Source of the DNA: Alphaproteobacteria bacterium
GTDB lineage: Bacteria; Myxococcota_A; UBA796; GCA-2862545
NCBI GenBank assembly: GCA_020632875.1
Contig: JACKET010000017.1
Span: 80,716 to 144,715 of the forward strand
Reading direction: 5' to 3'
Length of the DNA stretch: 64,000 nucleotides
In this document: piece after piece, positions 53,564 to 63,596 of the stretch
Position numbering within the stretch: the first letter of the stretch is position 1
Layout: every line of letters begins with the position of its first letter
The notes under the pieces: model-generated
What the model saw: only the letters and a program-made list of their open reading frames with translations
Database searches by the model: none
What the model was told of the DNA's origin: nothing
Program-made: the position numbers and the translations under genes

Positions 53564-53594
53564 GCTGCCCTCCATCCGCGGAGGGCGAGTAACG

Positions 53595-54644
53595 CTACGC
53601 GCGAGCGGCCGCCTGCTCGCGCATCCTGCCGAGCTGACCGCACGCGGCGGAGATGTCGATCCCGCGGGTGGTTCGGACCGTACAGCTCATCCCGCGGCTC
53701 ACGAACCAGTGCTGGAAGGCCTTCACGGTCGCGTCGTCGGGCCGCTTCAGGTCGCGGTGCGGGTTCTCGTTGTACGGGATCAGGTTGACCTTCGCGGGGA
53801 TCCCCTCGAGCAGGCCCCACAAGCGCTCGGCGTCTTCGAGCGAGTCGTTGAACCCGCGGAACATGACGTACTCGAAGGTGATGCGCTTGCCGGGGGGCAG
53901 CGGGAAGTCGCGGCACGCCTGGAGCAGCTCGGCCATGCTGTGCTTCTTCGTGATCGGCATGATCTGGCGGCGCTGCGCTTCGGTCGTGGCGTTCAGCGAC
54001 ACGGCGAGGTTGACGGGCAGCGCGGCGGCCAGCTCGCCCATCTTGCTGACGAGCCCGACCGTCGACACCGTGATGCGGCGGTGGCTGAACTTCATCCCGT
54101 GGTCGTCGAGCAGGTTCTCGAGGGCCGGCACGAGCGCGGGCAGGTTGTGGAGCGGCTCGCCCATGCCCATCAGCACGAGGTTCGTGATGCGCTCGCCTTC
54201 GGGCAGCAGCTTCTGGATCTGCAGCGGCTGGTTCGCGATCTCGCTCGCCGTGAGGTGCCGCTTCAGGCCCAGGTCGCCCGTGAGGCAGAAGGTGCACGCC
54301 ATGGCGCACCCCACCTGGCTGCTCATGCAGAGCGTGAGCCGGTCGCCGTCGGGGATCAGCACGCTCTCGATGGTGTGCCCGTCGTGCAGCTTCCACAGGA
54401 ACTTCCGGGTGCCGTCGTCGGACGCCAGCTCGATCTCGGGCTCGAGCGACCGGATCTCGGCGACGGGCTCGAGCTGGGCGCGCAGCTCGCGGCCCACGCC
54501 CTCCATCTCGCCGAACGTGCGGGCCCCCTGCTGCCACAGCGCGCGGAACACCGCGTTCGCACGGGTCGGCCCGACCTCGAGCTCGTCGGCGAGCCATCGC
54601 GTGAGCTGGGCCCGGTTCATCGCCTTGATGTCGACCTTCTGCAC
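53595..54644 (-). CDS. rlmN: 23S rRNA/tRNA adenine-C2 methyltransferase RlmN
   Basis: 349 residues from a GTG at 54644 with GGAGG six bases upstream; a longer frame would overlap the divergent thioesterase gene. The radical-SAM motif CAMACTFC (CxxxCxxC) is present, with NLVLMGMGEPLHN, SHRRITVSTVGL, SLNATTEAQRR and the C-terminal active-site Cys in AACGQLGRM. RlmN methylates A2503 of 23S rRNA and A37 of some tRNAs. Confidence 0.96.
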   Translation of the reverse strand: MQKVDIKAMNRAQLTRWLADELEVGPTRANAVFRALWQQGARTFGEMEGVGRELRAQLEPVAEIRSLEPEIELASDDGTRKFLWKLHDGHTIESVLIPDGDRLTLCMSSQVGCAMACTFCLTGDLGLKRHLTASEIANQPLQIQKLLPEGERITNLVLMGMGEPLHNLPALVPALENLLDDHGMKFSHRRITVSTVGLVSKMGELAAALPVNLAVSLNATTEAQRRQIMPITKKHSMAELLQACRDFPLPPGKRITFEYVMFRGFNDSLEDAERLWGLLEGIPAKVNLIPYNENPHRDLKRPDDATVKAFQHWFVSRGMSCTVRTTRGIDISAACGQLGRMREQAAARA

Positions 54645-54696
54645 GTCGGCCTCCGCACAGCCCACTATCCCGCTATGCTGTCGCGCCGGAGGCCCC

Positions 54697-55116
54697 ATGT
54701 CGACGCTCGCCCAGCTCAACCACGCCCTTCACGCCGTCCCGTTCCTCGCGCACATCGGGATCCGCGTCGAAGAGGCCCGCCCGGGCCACGTGGTGCTGCG
54801 CCTCCCCCACAGCCCGGCGATCTGCAATCACGCCGGCGCCATCCACTCGGGCGCGGTGTTCACGGTCGGCGAGCTCGCCGGGGCGGTCGCGCTCGGCACC
54901 CATCCCGATCTCGCGGGCACGAAGCACCTCCAGAAGTCCACGAAGATCAAGTACTACCTGCCCTCCACGAAAGACATCACGGCGCACGCGACCGTCACGC
55001 CCGAGATGATCGACGCCGTGAAGAGCGGTCAGGCCGCGATCGAGTTCCCGATCAAGGTGCTCGACGGGCACGGGCAGGATGTCGCCGAGCTCGCGTCGCG
55101 GTTCGCCTTCAAGTAG
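54697..55116 (+). CDS. hot-dog thioesterase-like protein (DUF4442/PaaI-like)
   Basis: 139 residues; CGGAGG ribosome site and a TATGCT hexamer 18 bp upstream. The hot-dog core shows ICNHAGAIHSGAVFTVGELAGAVAL, the helix with the conserved Asn/His/Gly pattern of PaaI and DUF4442 thioesterases, and KIKYYLPSTKDI. Substrate unknown; small acyl-CoA hydrolysis is likely. It is convergent with the M16 protease, three bases apart. Confidence 0.82.
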   Translation: MSTLAQLNHALHAVPFLAHIGIRVEEARPGHVVLRLPHSPAICNHAGAIHSGAVFTVGELAGAVALGTHPDLAGTKHLQKSTKIKYYLPSTKDITAHATVTPEMIDAVKSGQAAIEFPIKVLDGHGQDVAELASRFAFK

Positions 55117-55119
55117 CGG

Positions 55120-57942
55120 TCACTGCGCGGGCATGGGCTCCACCCGGCCGCGAGCCGCCCATCGGCTTCGATCGGACTTCTCCGCGCGGATGCAGAGCAC
55201 TTTCGGCCCGGCCGCGATCTGCTCCAGCCACGCGAGCAGATCGCCCTGCTCCAACACCGAGAGCCCCTCCCAGACCACCGGTGCCGGGTCGCCGTCGATT
55301 CCCCGGTCCCAGGCGTCTACGAGCACGCGGGGCAGGTCGCGGAAGTGGACGGGATTCCGCCACGCCTCGGACTTCGCGCGCCGCCAGATCCCGGCGGCCC
55401 GCTCGGCGTCGATCGCCGGCTGCTCGAGGACGGAGAGCATGGCTTCCGCCCCCTCGTCCACCCGGTCTTCGCTGACGTACCCGTGGAGCTCGATCCACCC
55501 GGGGTCGGCGAGGCTCCCCCGATGGATCCGGGCCTCGGCGTAGTAGGCGAGCGCCGAGTCCTCCCGCATGGTCTCCCGGACCTTGCCGGTCCTCCCCGAG
55601 AGCAGCCGCTCGGCGACCACGTGCAACGCCTCGTCCTCGAGTGCCGGCGGAGGGAGTGGCGCGAACAGCCTCAGGCGGGCGAGGCCCGTGATCACGGGGG
55701 TCTCCGAGCGACCGATGCGGAGGCCCTCGTGCTGGAAGCGCGGCGTCGGCACCCTCTCGAAGCGCTCACCTTCGGTCGCGTGCCAGAGCCCCTCGGGCGT
55801 CTCCGTGCCGGAATACAGCACGCGCGGAGCGTATCGGCCCATCTCCATCAACGCGCCGCGCATGGCCGCCGCAGAGGGGTCGACGTCGGTGGCCACCCAG
55901 GGCCCGTCGGGACCGTGGAGTGCCCAGCCCATCATCGAGTCGGCGACCCCACCGAGACCGTGATCGGCCAGGACGGGACCCGAGAGGCCAGCCCGAACGA
56001 TGGCGAGGGCCGCGTCGACCCCCTCTCGCGGCCCGTCGAGCACGATCGTGGTGGACTCCGCCTCCACGGCTTCGATCGCCAACCGGACCCCATGCGGGCG
56101 AAGGCGGCTCCGCACGCACCCCGACCCGTCGCAACGCTCCCATGCGGACGCCGCATGACGGAGCGCCGGGAGGTCGGCCCAGCCGACCGGGTACACCAGG
56201 CGCGACTCGAACAGCGTGTTGGCGGGGTTGTACGAGACGAAGACCCGCCCGTCCTCCGTGCTGTCGAAGTGCAGGCCACGCTCGGCCCATCGCGAAGGCA
56301 GCGGGGGCCGCTCCATCGAGGTCACGAGCTCGAAGAGCTCGGACTTCCTCCGGCCGCGTCGTGGGGCCCCGCGGAGGCGCCGCGAGCGATGCGGGTCCCG
56401 GCGGGACTCGCTCCGGGTCACGCCGCGGAGCGACAGGAACGGCGGCCCCGCGAGATTGTCGCGGATCACGGTGTTCACGTGCGTCGGCGTGACCGATCGC
56501 AGCCGCTCGACCAGGGTCCACCCACCCTCGAGGTCGAGCCCCACGGCCCACGCGCTCGCGATGCCCTCGGCCTGGGCACTCCCGCGCTCGAGCTCGCGCA
56601 GCCGGTCGTACCAGACGCGCTTCCGCAGCCACGCGATGTCGGACTTCGTCACACCGGTCTTCCGGAGGTGCTCCAGCGCGGCCGCGAGGGCGGAGCGGCA
56701 TCGCGTGGCGGCGTCCCCCTTGACGCTCGAGCACGCCCCTTCGACGCGCATCACCACGCCAGAGCGGTACCTCCAGAGCCCGATCGCGAGGTTGCCCCAC
56801 CCGTCCTTCGAAGCGGCGAGCCGGCTCGCCAGCGCCGCGAGCGCCACGCGCAATGCGGGCTCGTCCTCGGCGGGAATCGGCGGAAGGGCCCAGTGGGCGG
56901 TCGCCCTGCCGTAGCTCTCCTTCCCGTCGTAGTCGTACACGACGCGCCGCGCGCTCATGTCGGGGACCGCGACCGACGCGCCCGTGCCGGGCCTCCAGCG
57001 GCCGAAGTTGTCCTCGAGCGCGCCCCACAGCTCGACGGAGTCGAACTCGCCGACGATGACGATGGCCATGTTCTCCGGATGGTAGTGGCGGGCGTGGAAT
57101 CCCTCGGCCGTCTCGATGTCGAGGCCAGCGAGCGACTCGGCGGTGCCCCCGATCGGCCGTCCGAACGGATGCCCCTCGAAGAGAACCGCATGGACGCCCG
57201 ACTCGACGGAGCGACCGTCGCGCTCGAGGGACACGACCTCCTGGACGCGCGGGAACGACCGGAAGACCGGGTCGGCGAACCGCTCGGCCTCGAGGACGAC
57301 CCACGGCAGGAGCGCGTTCGGCGGCACCGCCGCGACGAATTCCGTGGTCTCGAAGGACGTGAACGCGTTCACGTCGTCTGCGCCGATCTCGTCGAGCGCC
57401 TCGGCGTACTCGCTGTTCAGCAGGTACGCGTCGGCCTCCGCGAGCGCAGCATCGATGTCGGCCTTCGGGGCCCCCTTAGCGGTGAGGTCGCGCAGCACGT
57501 CGTACCAGGGTTGCTCGGCGCGCCAGTCGCTCGTCCCGAGCGTTGTAGTACCCATGAACATGAGGTGCTCGACGAGGTGCGCCACGCCCTCCTCACCGGG
57601 CTGCTCGTGCGCCGACCCCGCGCGCACCACGATGCGTGTCGCCACCATGGGCTCGGTGCGGTCTTCGATCAGGAACACCGTCATCCCGTTCGACAGGGTG
57701 CGCGCCTGGCCGCGGAACGGACGCGGTGCGAGCGGGTCGAACGGCTCGGGAGGGTCGGCGGTCGGGTCCTCCTCGACCGGCTCGGGAACGGCCACGCGCG
57801 GGAGTGGAGTCGGAGCGCTCCCCGCCTCTGGCTGCGGAGCCCCGGGAGGCTCGAGGAGATCGGCGGACGGGCGCGACAGCCACCACAGGAAGAGCAGCAT
57901 GCCGAGCGCGACCAGGCCAGCACCGACGTGTCGTCGTCTCAC
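55120..57942 (-). CDS. membrane-anchored M16 family zinc metalloprotease
   Basis: 940 residues from a GTG at 57942, 25 bp after the recD2 stop. The N-terminus has a short basic segment (RRRH) and one membrane helix (~5-25), then a Pro-rich linker. The first M16 domain carries the inverted zinc motif HLVEH (122-126) in EEGVAHLVEHLMFMGT and a later Glu in EVVSLERD; the second half is a non-catalytic M16 domain, ending LCIRAEK. It resembles pitrilysin/insulinase-type proteases that degrade peptides in the periplasm. The helix predicts a periplasm-facing enzyme. Confidence 0.88.
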   Translation of the reverse strand: MRRRHVGAGLVALGMLLFLWWLSRPSADLLEPPGAPQPEAGSAPTPLPRVAVPEPVEEDPTADPPEPFDPLAPRPFRGQARTLSNGMTVFLIEDRTEPMVATRIVVRAGSAHEQPGEEGVAHLVEHLMFMGTTTLGTSDWRAEQPWYDVLRDLTAKGAPKADIDAALAEADAYLLNSEYAEALDEIGADDVNAFTSFETTEFVAAVPPNALLPWVVLEAERFADPVFRSFPRVQEVVSLERDGRSVESGVHAVLFEGHPFGRPIGGTAESLAGLDIETAEGFHARHYHPENMAIVIVGEFDSVELWGALEDNFGRWRPGTGASVAVPDMSARRVVYDYDGKESYGRATAHWALPPIPAEDEPALRVALAALASRLAASKDGWGNLAIGLWRYRSGVVMRVEGACSSVKGDAATRCRSALAAALEHLRKTGVTKSDIAWLRKRVWYDRLRELERGSAQAEGIASAWAVGLDLEGGWTLVERLRSVTPTHVNTVIRDNLAGPPFLSLRGVTRSESRRDPHRSRRLRGAPRRGRRKSELFELVTSMERPPLPSRWAERGLHFDSTEDGRVFVSYNPANTLFESRLVYPVGWADLPALRHAASAWERCDGSGCVRSRLRPHGVRLAIEAVEAESTTIVLDGPREGVDAALAIVRAGLSGPVLADHGLGGVADSMMGWALHGPDGPWVATDVDPSAAAMRGALMEMGRYAPRVLYSGTETPEGLWHATEGERFERVPTPRFQHEGLRIGRSETPVITGLARLRLFAPLPPPALEDEALHVVAERLLSGRTGKVRETMREDSALAYYAEARIHRGSLADPGWIELHGYVSEDRVDEGAEAMLSVLEQPAIDAERAAGIWRRAKSEAWRNPVHFRDLPRVLVDAWDRGIDGDPAPVVWEGLSVLEQGDLLAWLEQIAAGPKVLCIRAEKSDRSRWAARGRVEPMPAQ

Positions 57943-57967
57943 GTCGCGAGCGTATCTCGAAGTCGTC

Positions 57968-60109
57968 TCAAGGGTTGCGAAGACGCTCGGCCAACGCAGT
58001 GTTCCGCGCATCGCTCCGGTTGTCGCGCACCGCGCGTCCCCACGCCCGTTCGGTCCCCACCACGCAGAGGAAGCGCTTCGCCCGGGTCGCGGCCGTGTAG
58101 AACAGGTTCCGGCGCAGCATCAGCCCGTGGGAGTGGTGCAGCAGCAGCACGACGGCCGGGTACTCGCTGCCCTGGGACTTGTGGACGGTGACGGCGTACG
58201 CGAGCTCGATGCTGGTGAGCTCGTCCCACGGGAACACCACGTTCCGCCCGTCGAACTCGATCTCGATGCCGTCCTTCACCGCACGGAGCGCGACGCCGAG
58301 GTCGCCGTTGAAGACCTCGAGGTCGTAGTTGTTGCGGGTGCAGATGACGCGGTCGCCCACGCGCAGCTCGCGCTCCCCTTCACGCAACACCTCAGCTTCG
58401 CCGTTCAGCGCGCGCTGCAGGCGCTGGTTGAGCTCTCCGGTGCCGAGCGGACCGCGCCGGACGGGGGTGAGGACCTGGATCTGCTCGGGTGCGAAGCCAT
58501 TCGCGGGGAGCCGGTCGCGGACGACCTTCAGCAGGGTCTCCTGGACCTGGGACGCCTCCTCGCGCTCGATGAGGAAGGCGTCTCCGCCGGGGGAGCTGCG
58601 CGCCGGCAGGTGACCGGAGCGGATGGCGTGCGCCGCCGCGACGATCCCGGAGTCCTGGGCCTGGCGATGGACCGTGTCGAGCGTCACCACCGGCACGGCC
58701 TGGGACGCGATGACGTCCGCCAGGATCTGCCCCGGCCCGACCGAGGGGAGCTGATCGGCGTCCCCCACGAGCACCAGCGAGAAGTCCTCGCCGGGGTACG
58801 GAAGCGCCTCCATGAGCGCGCGCATGAGCGGCAGATCGACCATCGACGCCTCGTCCACCACGAGCCCGGAACCTTCGAGTGGATTCGAGGGGCCGCGCTG
58901 GAACCCGCCTTCACCCGGGTTGAACTCGAGGAGGCGATGGATGGTGGAGGCCGGACGGCCCGTCGCTTCCTGGAGGCGCTTGGCCGCGCGACCGGTCGGC
59001 GACGCGAGCAACCAGTCCTCGGCGCGGACCGCGCGGAGGAGGACCTTGAGCAACGTGGTCTTGCCGGTGCCGGGACCGCCGGTGACGACGACCACCCCGC
59101 CCTGGAGTGCCGTGAGCACGGCCCGGCGCTGGCTCGCGTCGAGCTCGATGCCCTCGGCCCGCTCGGCGTCGAGCACCCGGCGTTCGGCGTCGAACCCGAG
59201 CGGCGGCTGCATGTGCGAGCGTGCGGCGAGCTCGCGCGCGACGAGCTCTTCGGCGTCGAACAGGGCGCCGCGCCACAGGCGGTCGAGGCCCGGGCTGTCG
59301 CGCTGCTCGACGACCACCGTGCCGCCCGCCACGGCGGCCTCGACGGCATCATCGAGGTGGTCGACGGGCACGCCGAGCTCTTCGACGGCCGCGCGGACGG
59401 CGGTGCGCGTCTCGAAGCAGTGGCCGTTCTGCGTGGCCTGGTCGAGCACGTGCACCACGGCGGCCCGCACCCGCGCGGGGTCGTCGAGCGGGAGCCCCTG
59501 GTGCCGCGCGAGCTGGTCGGCCGTTCGGAACCCGATGCCCGCGATCTCCTCGGCGAGGCGGTACGGCTGGCGCTGCACGACCTCGGCGGTGCGCTCGCGG
59601 TAGCGGCGCGTGACGCGCTGAACGAGGCGGTTCGACAGCCCGAGCCCGCGCAGCGTCACGACGACCGCACGCCCCTCTTCGTCGGCCCGCCACCGCTGCT
59701 GGAGCGTCTTCGCGCGCTTGCTCCCGATCCCGTCGACCTCGACGAGGCGCTGGGGCTGGTTCGCGAGCACGTCGAGCGTCTGCATCCCGAACCGGTCGAC
59801 GATCCGCTCCGCCAGCTTGGGCCCGACGCCCGGCATCCCGGCCGACCCGAGGTAGAGCTTCAGCCCTTCGAGCGTGCGCGGCGTGCCCTGGAGGAACCCG
59901 GACGCCCGGAACTGCCGCCCGTGCACCGGGTGCGTCTCCCAGCGGCCCTCGAGCGCGGCGAAGGTCCCCTCGCCCTGCTCGCACAGCAGCCCGAGCTCGC
60001 CGACCGCCGTGACCTCTTCCCCGTCGACCTCGAGCCCGACGACCGCGTACCCGTTCTTCGCGCTGGCCCAGACGACCCGCGCCAGTCGCCCTTCGACCCA
60101 GTCAGCCAC
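57968..60109 (-). CDS. recD2: RecD2 (RecD-like) SF1B DNA helicase
   Basis: 713 residues. Helix-hairpin-helix segments in the N-terminal region (GSAGMPGVGPKLAERIVDRFG, LVEVDGIGSKRAKTL), then helicase motifs: Walker A VVTGGPGTGKTTLLK, motif II VVDEASMVD, VLVGDADQLPSVGPG and the final AVTVHKSQGSEYPAV and YTAATRAKRFL. It is a 5'-3' helicase without RecBC partners. It overlaps the rng stop region by 8 bp. Confidence 0.94.
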   Translation of the reverse strand: MADWVEGRLARVVWASAKNGYAVVGLEVDGEEVTAVGELGLLCEQGEGTFAALEGRWETHPVHGRQFRASGFLQGTPRTLEGLKLYLGSAGMPGVGPKLAERIVDRFGMQTLDVLANQPQRLVEVDGIGSKRAKTLQQRWRADEEGRAVVVTLRGLGLSNRLVQRVTRRYRERTAEVVQRQPYRLAEEIAGIGFRTADQLARHQGLPLDDPARVRAAVVHVLDQATQNGHCFETRTAVRAAVEELGVPVDHLDDAVEAAVAGGTVVVEQRDSPGLDRLWRGALFDAEELVARELAARSHMQPPLGFDAERRVLDAERAEGIELDASQRRAVLTALQGGVVVVTGGPGTGKTTLLKVLLRAVRAEDWLLASPTGRAAKRLQEATGRPASTIHRLLEFNPGEGGFQRGPSNPLEGSGLVVDEASMVDLPLMRALMEALPYPGEDFSLVLVGDADQLPSVGPGQILADVIASQAVPVVTLDTVHRQAQDSGIVAAAHAIRSGHLPARSSPGGDAFLIEREEASQVQETLLKVVRDRLPANGFAPEQIQVLTPVRRGPLGTGELNQRLQRALNGEAEVLREGERELRVGDRVICTRNNYDLEVFNGDLGVALRAVKDGIEIEFDGRNVVFPWDELTSIELAYAVTVHKSQGSEYPAVVLLLHHSHGLMLRRNLFYTAATRAKRFLCVVGTERAWGRAVRDNRSDARNTALAERLRNP

Positions 60110-61622
60110 GAGCGCTGACGTACACCTCGTACTGCTCGGGGTGGTAGTGCCCCATGGCGCGCACGACGATGCGTTTGCCGATGTCCCGCTCGGTGGTCTC
60201 GAGATCCTGGTAGCGCGACCCGTACAGGAGGTCGGCGATGGCGGGCGTGGTGTTGACGTAGATCGCTTCGGCGCCGTTCGCGCGGCTCGCTTCGCGCTTG
60301 ACCTCGCGCAGGATGTCGAAGGCCAGCGTCGACTTCGAGCGGACGTAGCCCGTGCCGCTGCACACCGGGCAGTCTTCGCGCAGGTAGCGATCGAGGCCCT
60401 CCTGCACGCGCTTGCGGGTCATCTCGACGAGGCCGAGATCGCTGATTCGGAGCACGTTGGTGCGCGCCCGATCCTTCCGCAGCGCCTCTTCGAGCCGGCG
60501 GTACACCTGGTCGCGGTTCTGCTCGCGGTCCATGTCGATGAGGTCGATGATGATGATGCCGCCCATGTTCCGCAGGCGGAGCTGGTTCACGACCTCGTCG
60601 ACCGCTTCGAGGTTGATGCGCAGCGTCGTGTCTTCGAGGGACGAGCTGCCGACGAACTTGCCGGAGTTCACGTCGATCGCCATCAGCGCTTCGGTCTGGT
60701 CGATGACCAGGTACCCGCCGGACTTGAGCCACACCTTGCGCCCCAGCGCACGCCCGATCTCGGTCTCGACGCCGTACGTGTCGAAGACGGGCTCGTTGCC
60801 GCGGTAGTGATGGACCCGGTCGACCGCCGAGGGCAGGACGCCCGCGATGAAGTCGCGGACCGTGTCGAAGACCTTCTTGTCGTCGACCACGATGCGCTCG
60901 ACGTCTTCGTCGAACAGGTCGCGGACGGCGCGCAGGACCACGTCGTACTCGGCGTGCAGGAGCGCGGGCGCCTTCTTCTTCGGGAGCAGCTCGGCCACGC
61001 GGGCCCAGGTGGTCTCGAGGAACTTCATGTCGGCCTTGAGCGTCTCGGTGGACTGGCCGGAGCACACGGTGCGCACGATGTAGCCGGAGCCCTTGGCCCG
61101 GTTCTTCTCGACGATGTTGCGCAGGCGGCGGCGCTCTTTGTCTTGCTCGATGCGGCGCGAGATGCCCACGTGGTTCACGGTGGGCATGAACACGAGGTAC
61201 CGACCGGGCAGCGCGATGTGCATCGTGAGCCGCGCGCCCTTCGTGCCGATCGGGTCTTTCGCGACCTGCACGACGACCTGCTGGCCCTCTTTCAGGAGAT
61301 CCTGGATGGGCGCCTGGCCGGGCTTCGGCTGGGAGCGCGCCTCGCTGTCGCCGATCGGCGGAGCGGTGCTGTCGCGCCCCTCGAGCTTGAGGACATCGGC
61401 GTGGATGTCGCCCACGTACAGGAACGCGGCCCGCTCGAGCCCGATGTCGACGAAGGCGGCCTGCATGCCGGGCAGCACCCGGACGACCTTGCCGAGGTAG
61501 ACGTTGCCCACGTAGCCGCGGCCATCGCCGCGATCGACGTGTAGCTCAACGAGGCGGCCGTGCTCCAGCAGCGCGACACGGGTCTCGCGCGCCGTCGTGT
61601 TCGTGATGATCTCGGCTGACAA
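60102..61622 (-). CDS. rng: ribonuclease G (RNase E/G family)
   Basis: 506 residues. It has an S1-like domain with NVYLGKVVRVLPGMQAAFVDIG, the DNase-like subdomain with VIDQTEALMAIDVNSGKF and GIIIIDLIDMDREQNR (active-site aspartates), and the zinc link CPVCSGTGYV. It matures rRNA and degrades mRNA. Its 213 bp upstream region holds a TTGACG hexamer at 61811-61816 on the minus strand, without a good -10. Confidence 0.95.
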   Translation of the reverse strand: MSAEIITNTTARETRVALLEHGRLVELHVDRGDGRGYVGNVYLGKVVRVLPGMQAAFVDIGLERAAFLYVGDIHADVLKLEGRDSTAPPIGDSEARSQPKPGQAPIQDLLKEGQQVVVQVAKDPIGTKGARLTMHIALPGRYLVFMPTVNHVGISRRIEQDKERRRLRNIVEKNRAKGSGYIVRTVCSGQSTETLKADMKFLETTWARVAELLPKKKAPALLHAEYDVVLRAVRDLFDEDVERIVVDDKKVFDTVRDFIAGVLPSAVDRVHHYRGNEPVFDTYGVETEIGRALGRKVWLKSGGYLVIDQTEALMAIDVNSGKFVGSSSLEDTTLRINLEAVDEVVNQLRLRNMGGIIIIDLIDMDREQNRDQVYRRLEEALRKDRARTNVLRISDLGLVEMTRKRVQEGLDRYLREDCPVCSGTGYVRSKSTLAFDILREVKREASRANGAEAIYVNTTPAIADLLYGSRYQDLETTERDIGKRIVVRAMGHYHPEQYEVYVSARG

Positions 61623-61835
61623 TGCGTGCTCCAGAACCGGATGCGCGGCGCTGCGGGAGGCTCGGGAGCCTGCGACCGTGGCGTCGGCATTCGGGTTGAA
61701 TCATTGGGGACGGGCGGGGAGCACGCGCCGCGCGACCCACCGCTCTCTCGCGGTCTGGGGCTCGGCACGTGGCTTCCGGGGAACCTGACATCGGGTTCTT
61801 TTCCCACGCTGTCACGCGGACGTCAACCGGCCGTT

Positions 61836-62996
61836 TCAGAGTCGCCGGAGCAACGCGAACTTCAGGTAGTGACCCTCCGGGTGTCCAAGGGCGACCGGGT
61901 GATCCGCGGGTGCGCGCGACTGCCAGCACCAGCTCCAGGAGCCGTGACGGGACAGCCCCTCCGACACCGCCCGCGTCCAGGATTCCCAGTCGAGCTGGGC
62001 CGTGCAGCTCGAGCTCGCGACGAGCCCGTCCCGCTGCACGTCGCCCCCGAGAGACGCGTGCAGCTTGCGGTACGCGGAGGTCGCCGCTCCACGGGCCTTC
62101 ACGGTGCGCGCCAGCGACGGTGGATCGACGATCAGCAGGCCCAGCTGGCCCTTCGGACGCCAGGCGAAGGCATCGGCGACCTCGAACACGTGCGCGTCCG
62201 GGTCCAGCTCGTTCAGCCGGAAGTTCTCGCGGGCGTCGTCGATCGCGGCCTCGGCGATGTCGACGGTGATCACCTGGGACGCCCCGCCCAGCGCGGCGGC
62301 CAGCGAGAACCCGCCGTTGTAGGCGAACAGGTTCGCGACCCTGCGCCCCATCGCGATCTCGCCCACCAGCCGCCGGTGCTCGCGCTGATCGAGGAAGGTG
62401 CCGGTCTTCTGCCCGGTCCACGGCCGCACGAGCATCTTCATCCCGTGCTCGGTCACGACCACCGTCTGCGGGGGCTTCCCGAAGCGCGCCTCCGCGCCCT
62501 CCTTCCCGTCGACCGCCTTCACCCCGAAGCGGCGCAGCATCGAGCTCGCCCAGCCGAGGCCCTTCACCGCCTCCTCGAAGGCCTCGAGGTGCGGCTCCCA
62601 CGCGCGGGAGTACACCTTGGTCACCGCGACGTCGGCGTACCGATCGAGCACCAGCCCTGGGAGCCCGTCGCCCGCGGCGTTCAGCACCCGCCACGCGTCC
62701 GTCACGCCGCCCACGACGCGCTTGCGGAAGGTGTCCGCCCGCCGGACGCGCTGGCGGAGCAGCTCGTGCAGGTCGATGTCCGGCGGCTCCCCCACCCCGA
62801 GCACGCGCACGCAGATCGCGCCGCGGTCGGCCAGCCCGTAGCCCACGATGCGCCCGCGGGGGTCTTCGAGCCGGATGGGCGAGCCGACCTCCGGCAGCCG
62901 GAGCTGCCCGTACAGCCAGGGGTGCCCGCGTCCGACCGCGGCGGCCGAGTCCGGCGGGATCCTCACCACCGGAGCGCTCGAGAGCTTCGTGTTCAC
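61836..62996 (-). CDS. class I SAM-dependent methyltransferase, RlmI-like
   Basis: 386 residues from a GTG at 62996 with a GGGGAGG ribosome site. An N-terminal PUA-like part (GRGHPWLYGQL) is followed by the EEHI-type domain and a Rossmann fold: VANLFAYNGGFSLAAALGG, VITVDIAEAAIDDARENF and LIVDPPSLART (the NPPY-like motif reads DPPS). RlmI methylates C1962 of 23S rRNA at position 5. Family good; exact target inferred. Confidence 0.88.
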   Translation of the reverse strand: MNTKLSSAPVVRIPPDSAAAVGRGHPWLYGQLRLPEVGSPIRLEDPRGRIVGYGLADRGAICVRVLGVGEPPDIDLHELLRQRVRRADTFRKRVVGGVTDAWRVLNAAGDGLPGLVLDRYADVAVTKVYSRAWEPHLEAFEEAVKGLGWASSMLRRFGVKAVDGKEGAEARFGKPPQTVVVTEHGMKMLVRPWTGQKTGTFLDQREHRRLVGEIAMGRRVANLFAYNGGFSLAAALGGASQVITVDIAEAAIDDARENFRLNELDPDAHVFEVADAFAWRPKGQLGLLIVDPPSLARTVKARGAATSAYRKLHASLGGDVQRDGLVASSSCTAQLDWESWTRAVSEGLSRHGSWSWCWQSRAPADHPVALGHPEGHYLKFALLRRL

Positions 62997-63111
62997 GGGC
63001 CTCCCCGCCGATCGATCAGAAAAATCGGAGCGGCCTTCGAATAACCCGCCGAGGGGGGCGTCCACCGGTTGTCAGGCAGATGCAAGGAACCCCGCCCCTA
63101 CGGAGGCCCCC

Positions 63112-63576
63112 ATGAACAAGCTCTTCGCACTCGTTGGCGCCGCGACCTTCGGACTCTCCGGCTGTGTCGTCTACTCGTCCGATTACGACGAGCCCGATGT
63201 CGTGGTGGTGCACGACGCTCCGCCTCCCGTCGTGAACTACTCGCCGGTCGTGCTCTCCGCGGGCGCCGGGGTCTACTGGGACGACTACTACTACGACGAC
63301 ATCTGGTACTTCGAGGCCGAGGTCGACGACGCCGACAGCCCCTACGACGTGGTCCAGGTGTGGGCGGACGTGTACGACGAGTACGCCGGTGGCGTGTACG
63401 TCGAATCCTTCGAGCTCTACCCGACCGACGACCCCTACGTCTGGTACAGCGACTGGCTCGGGTCGACGACCTACCTCGACCCCTTCTACAGCGGGTACAC
63501 GGTCGACATCGTGGCCTACGACACCTACGACGACTTCGACTTCGTGACGCTGTGGGCCGAGACCTACGCCTACTGA
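63112..63576 (+). CDS. Tyr/Asp-rich lipoprotein of unknown function
   Basis: 154 residues; GGAGG ribosome site nine bases before the ATG. Signal MNKLFALVGAATFGLSGC has a normal lipobox (LSGC, Cys18). The mature part is extraordinarily rich in Tyr, Asp, Val and Trp (for example YWDDYYYDDIWYFEAEVDD) with almost no Lys or Arg, suggesting an acidic, aromatic beta-sheet surface protein. No family recognised. It is followed by a strong terminator. Confidence 0.8.
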   Translation: MNKLFALVGAATFGLSGCVVYSSDYDEPDVVVVHDAPPPVVNYSPVVLSAGAGVYWDDYYYDDIWYFEAEVDDADSPYDVVQVWADVYDEYAGGVYVESFELYPTDDPYVWYSDWLGSTTYLDPFYSGYTVDIVAYDTYDDFDFVTLWAETYAY

Positions 63577-63596
63577 TTCGAACGCGGTGAACGAAG

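Noticed and set aside
54645..54719. Longer rlmN start at 54719 overlapping the thioesterase gene
   Set aside because: The added residues are not conserved and lie before the GGAGG-GTG start at 54644.
57943..58011. Longer M16 protease start at 58011 within recD2
   Set aside because: The GTG at 57942 sits 25 bp after the recD2 stop and begins just before the basic segment and membrane helix.
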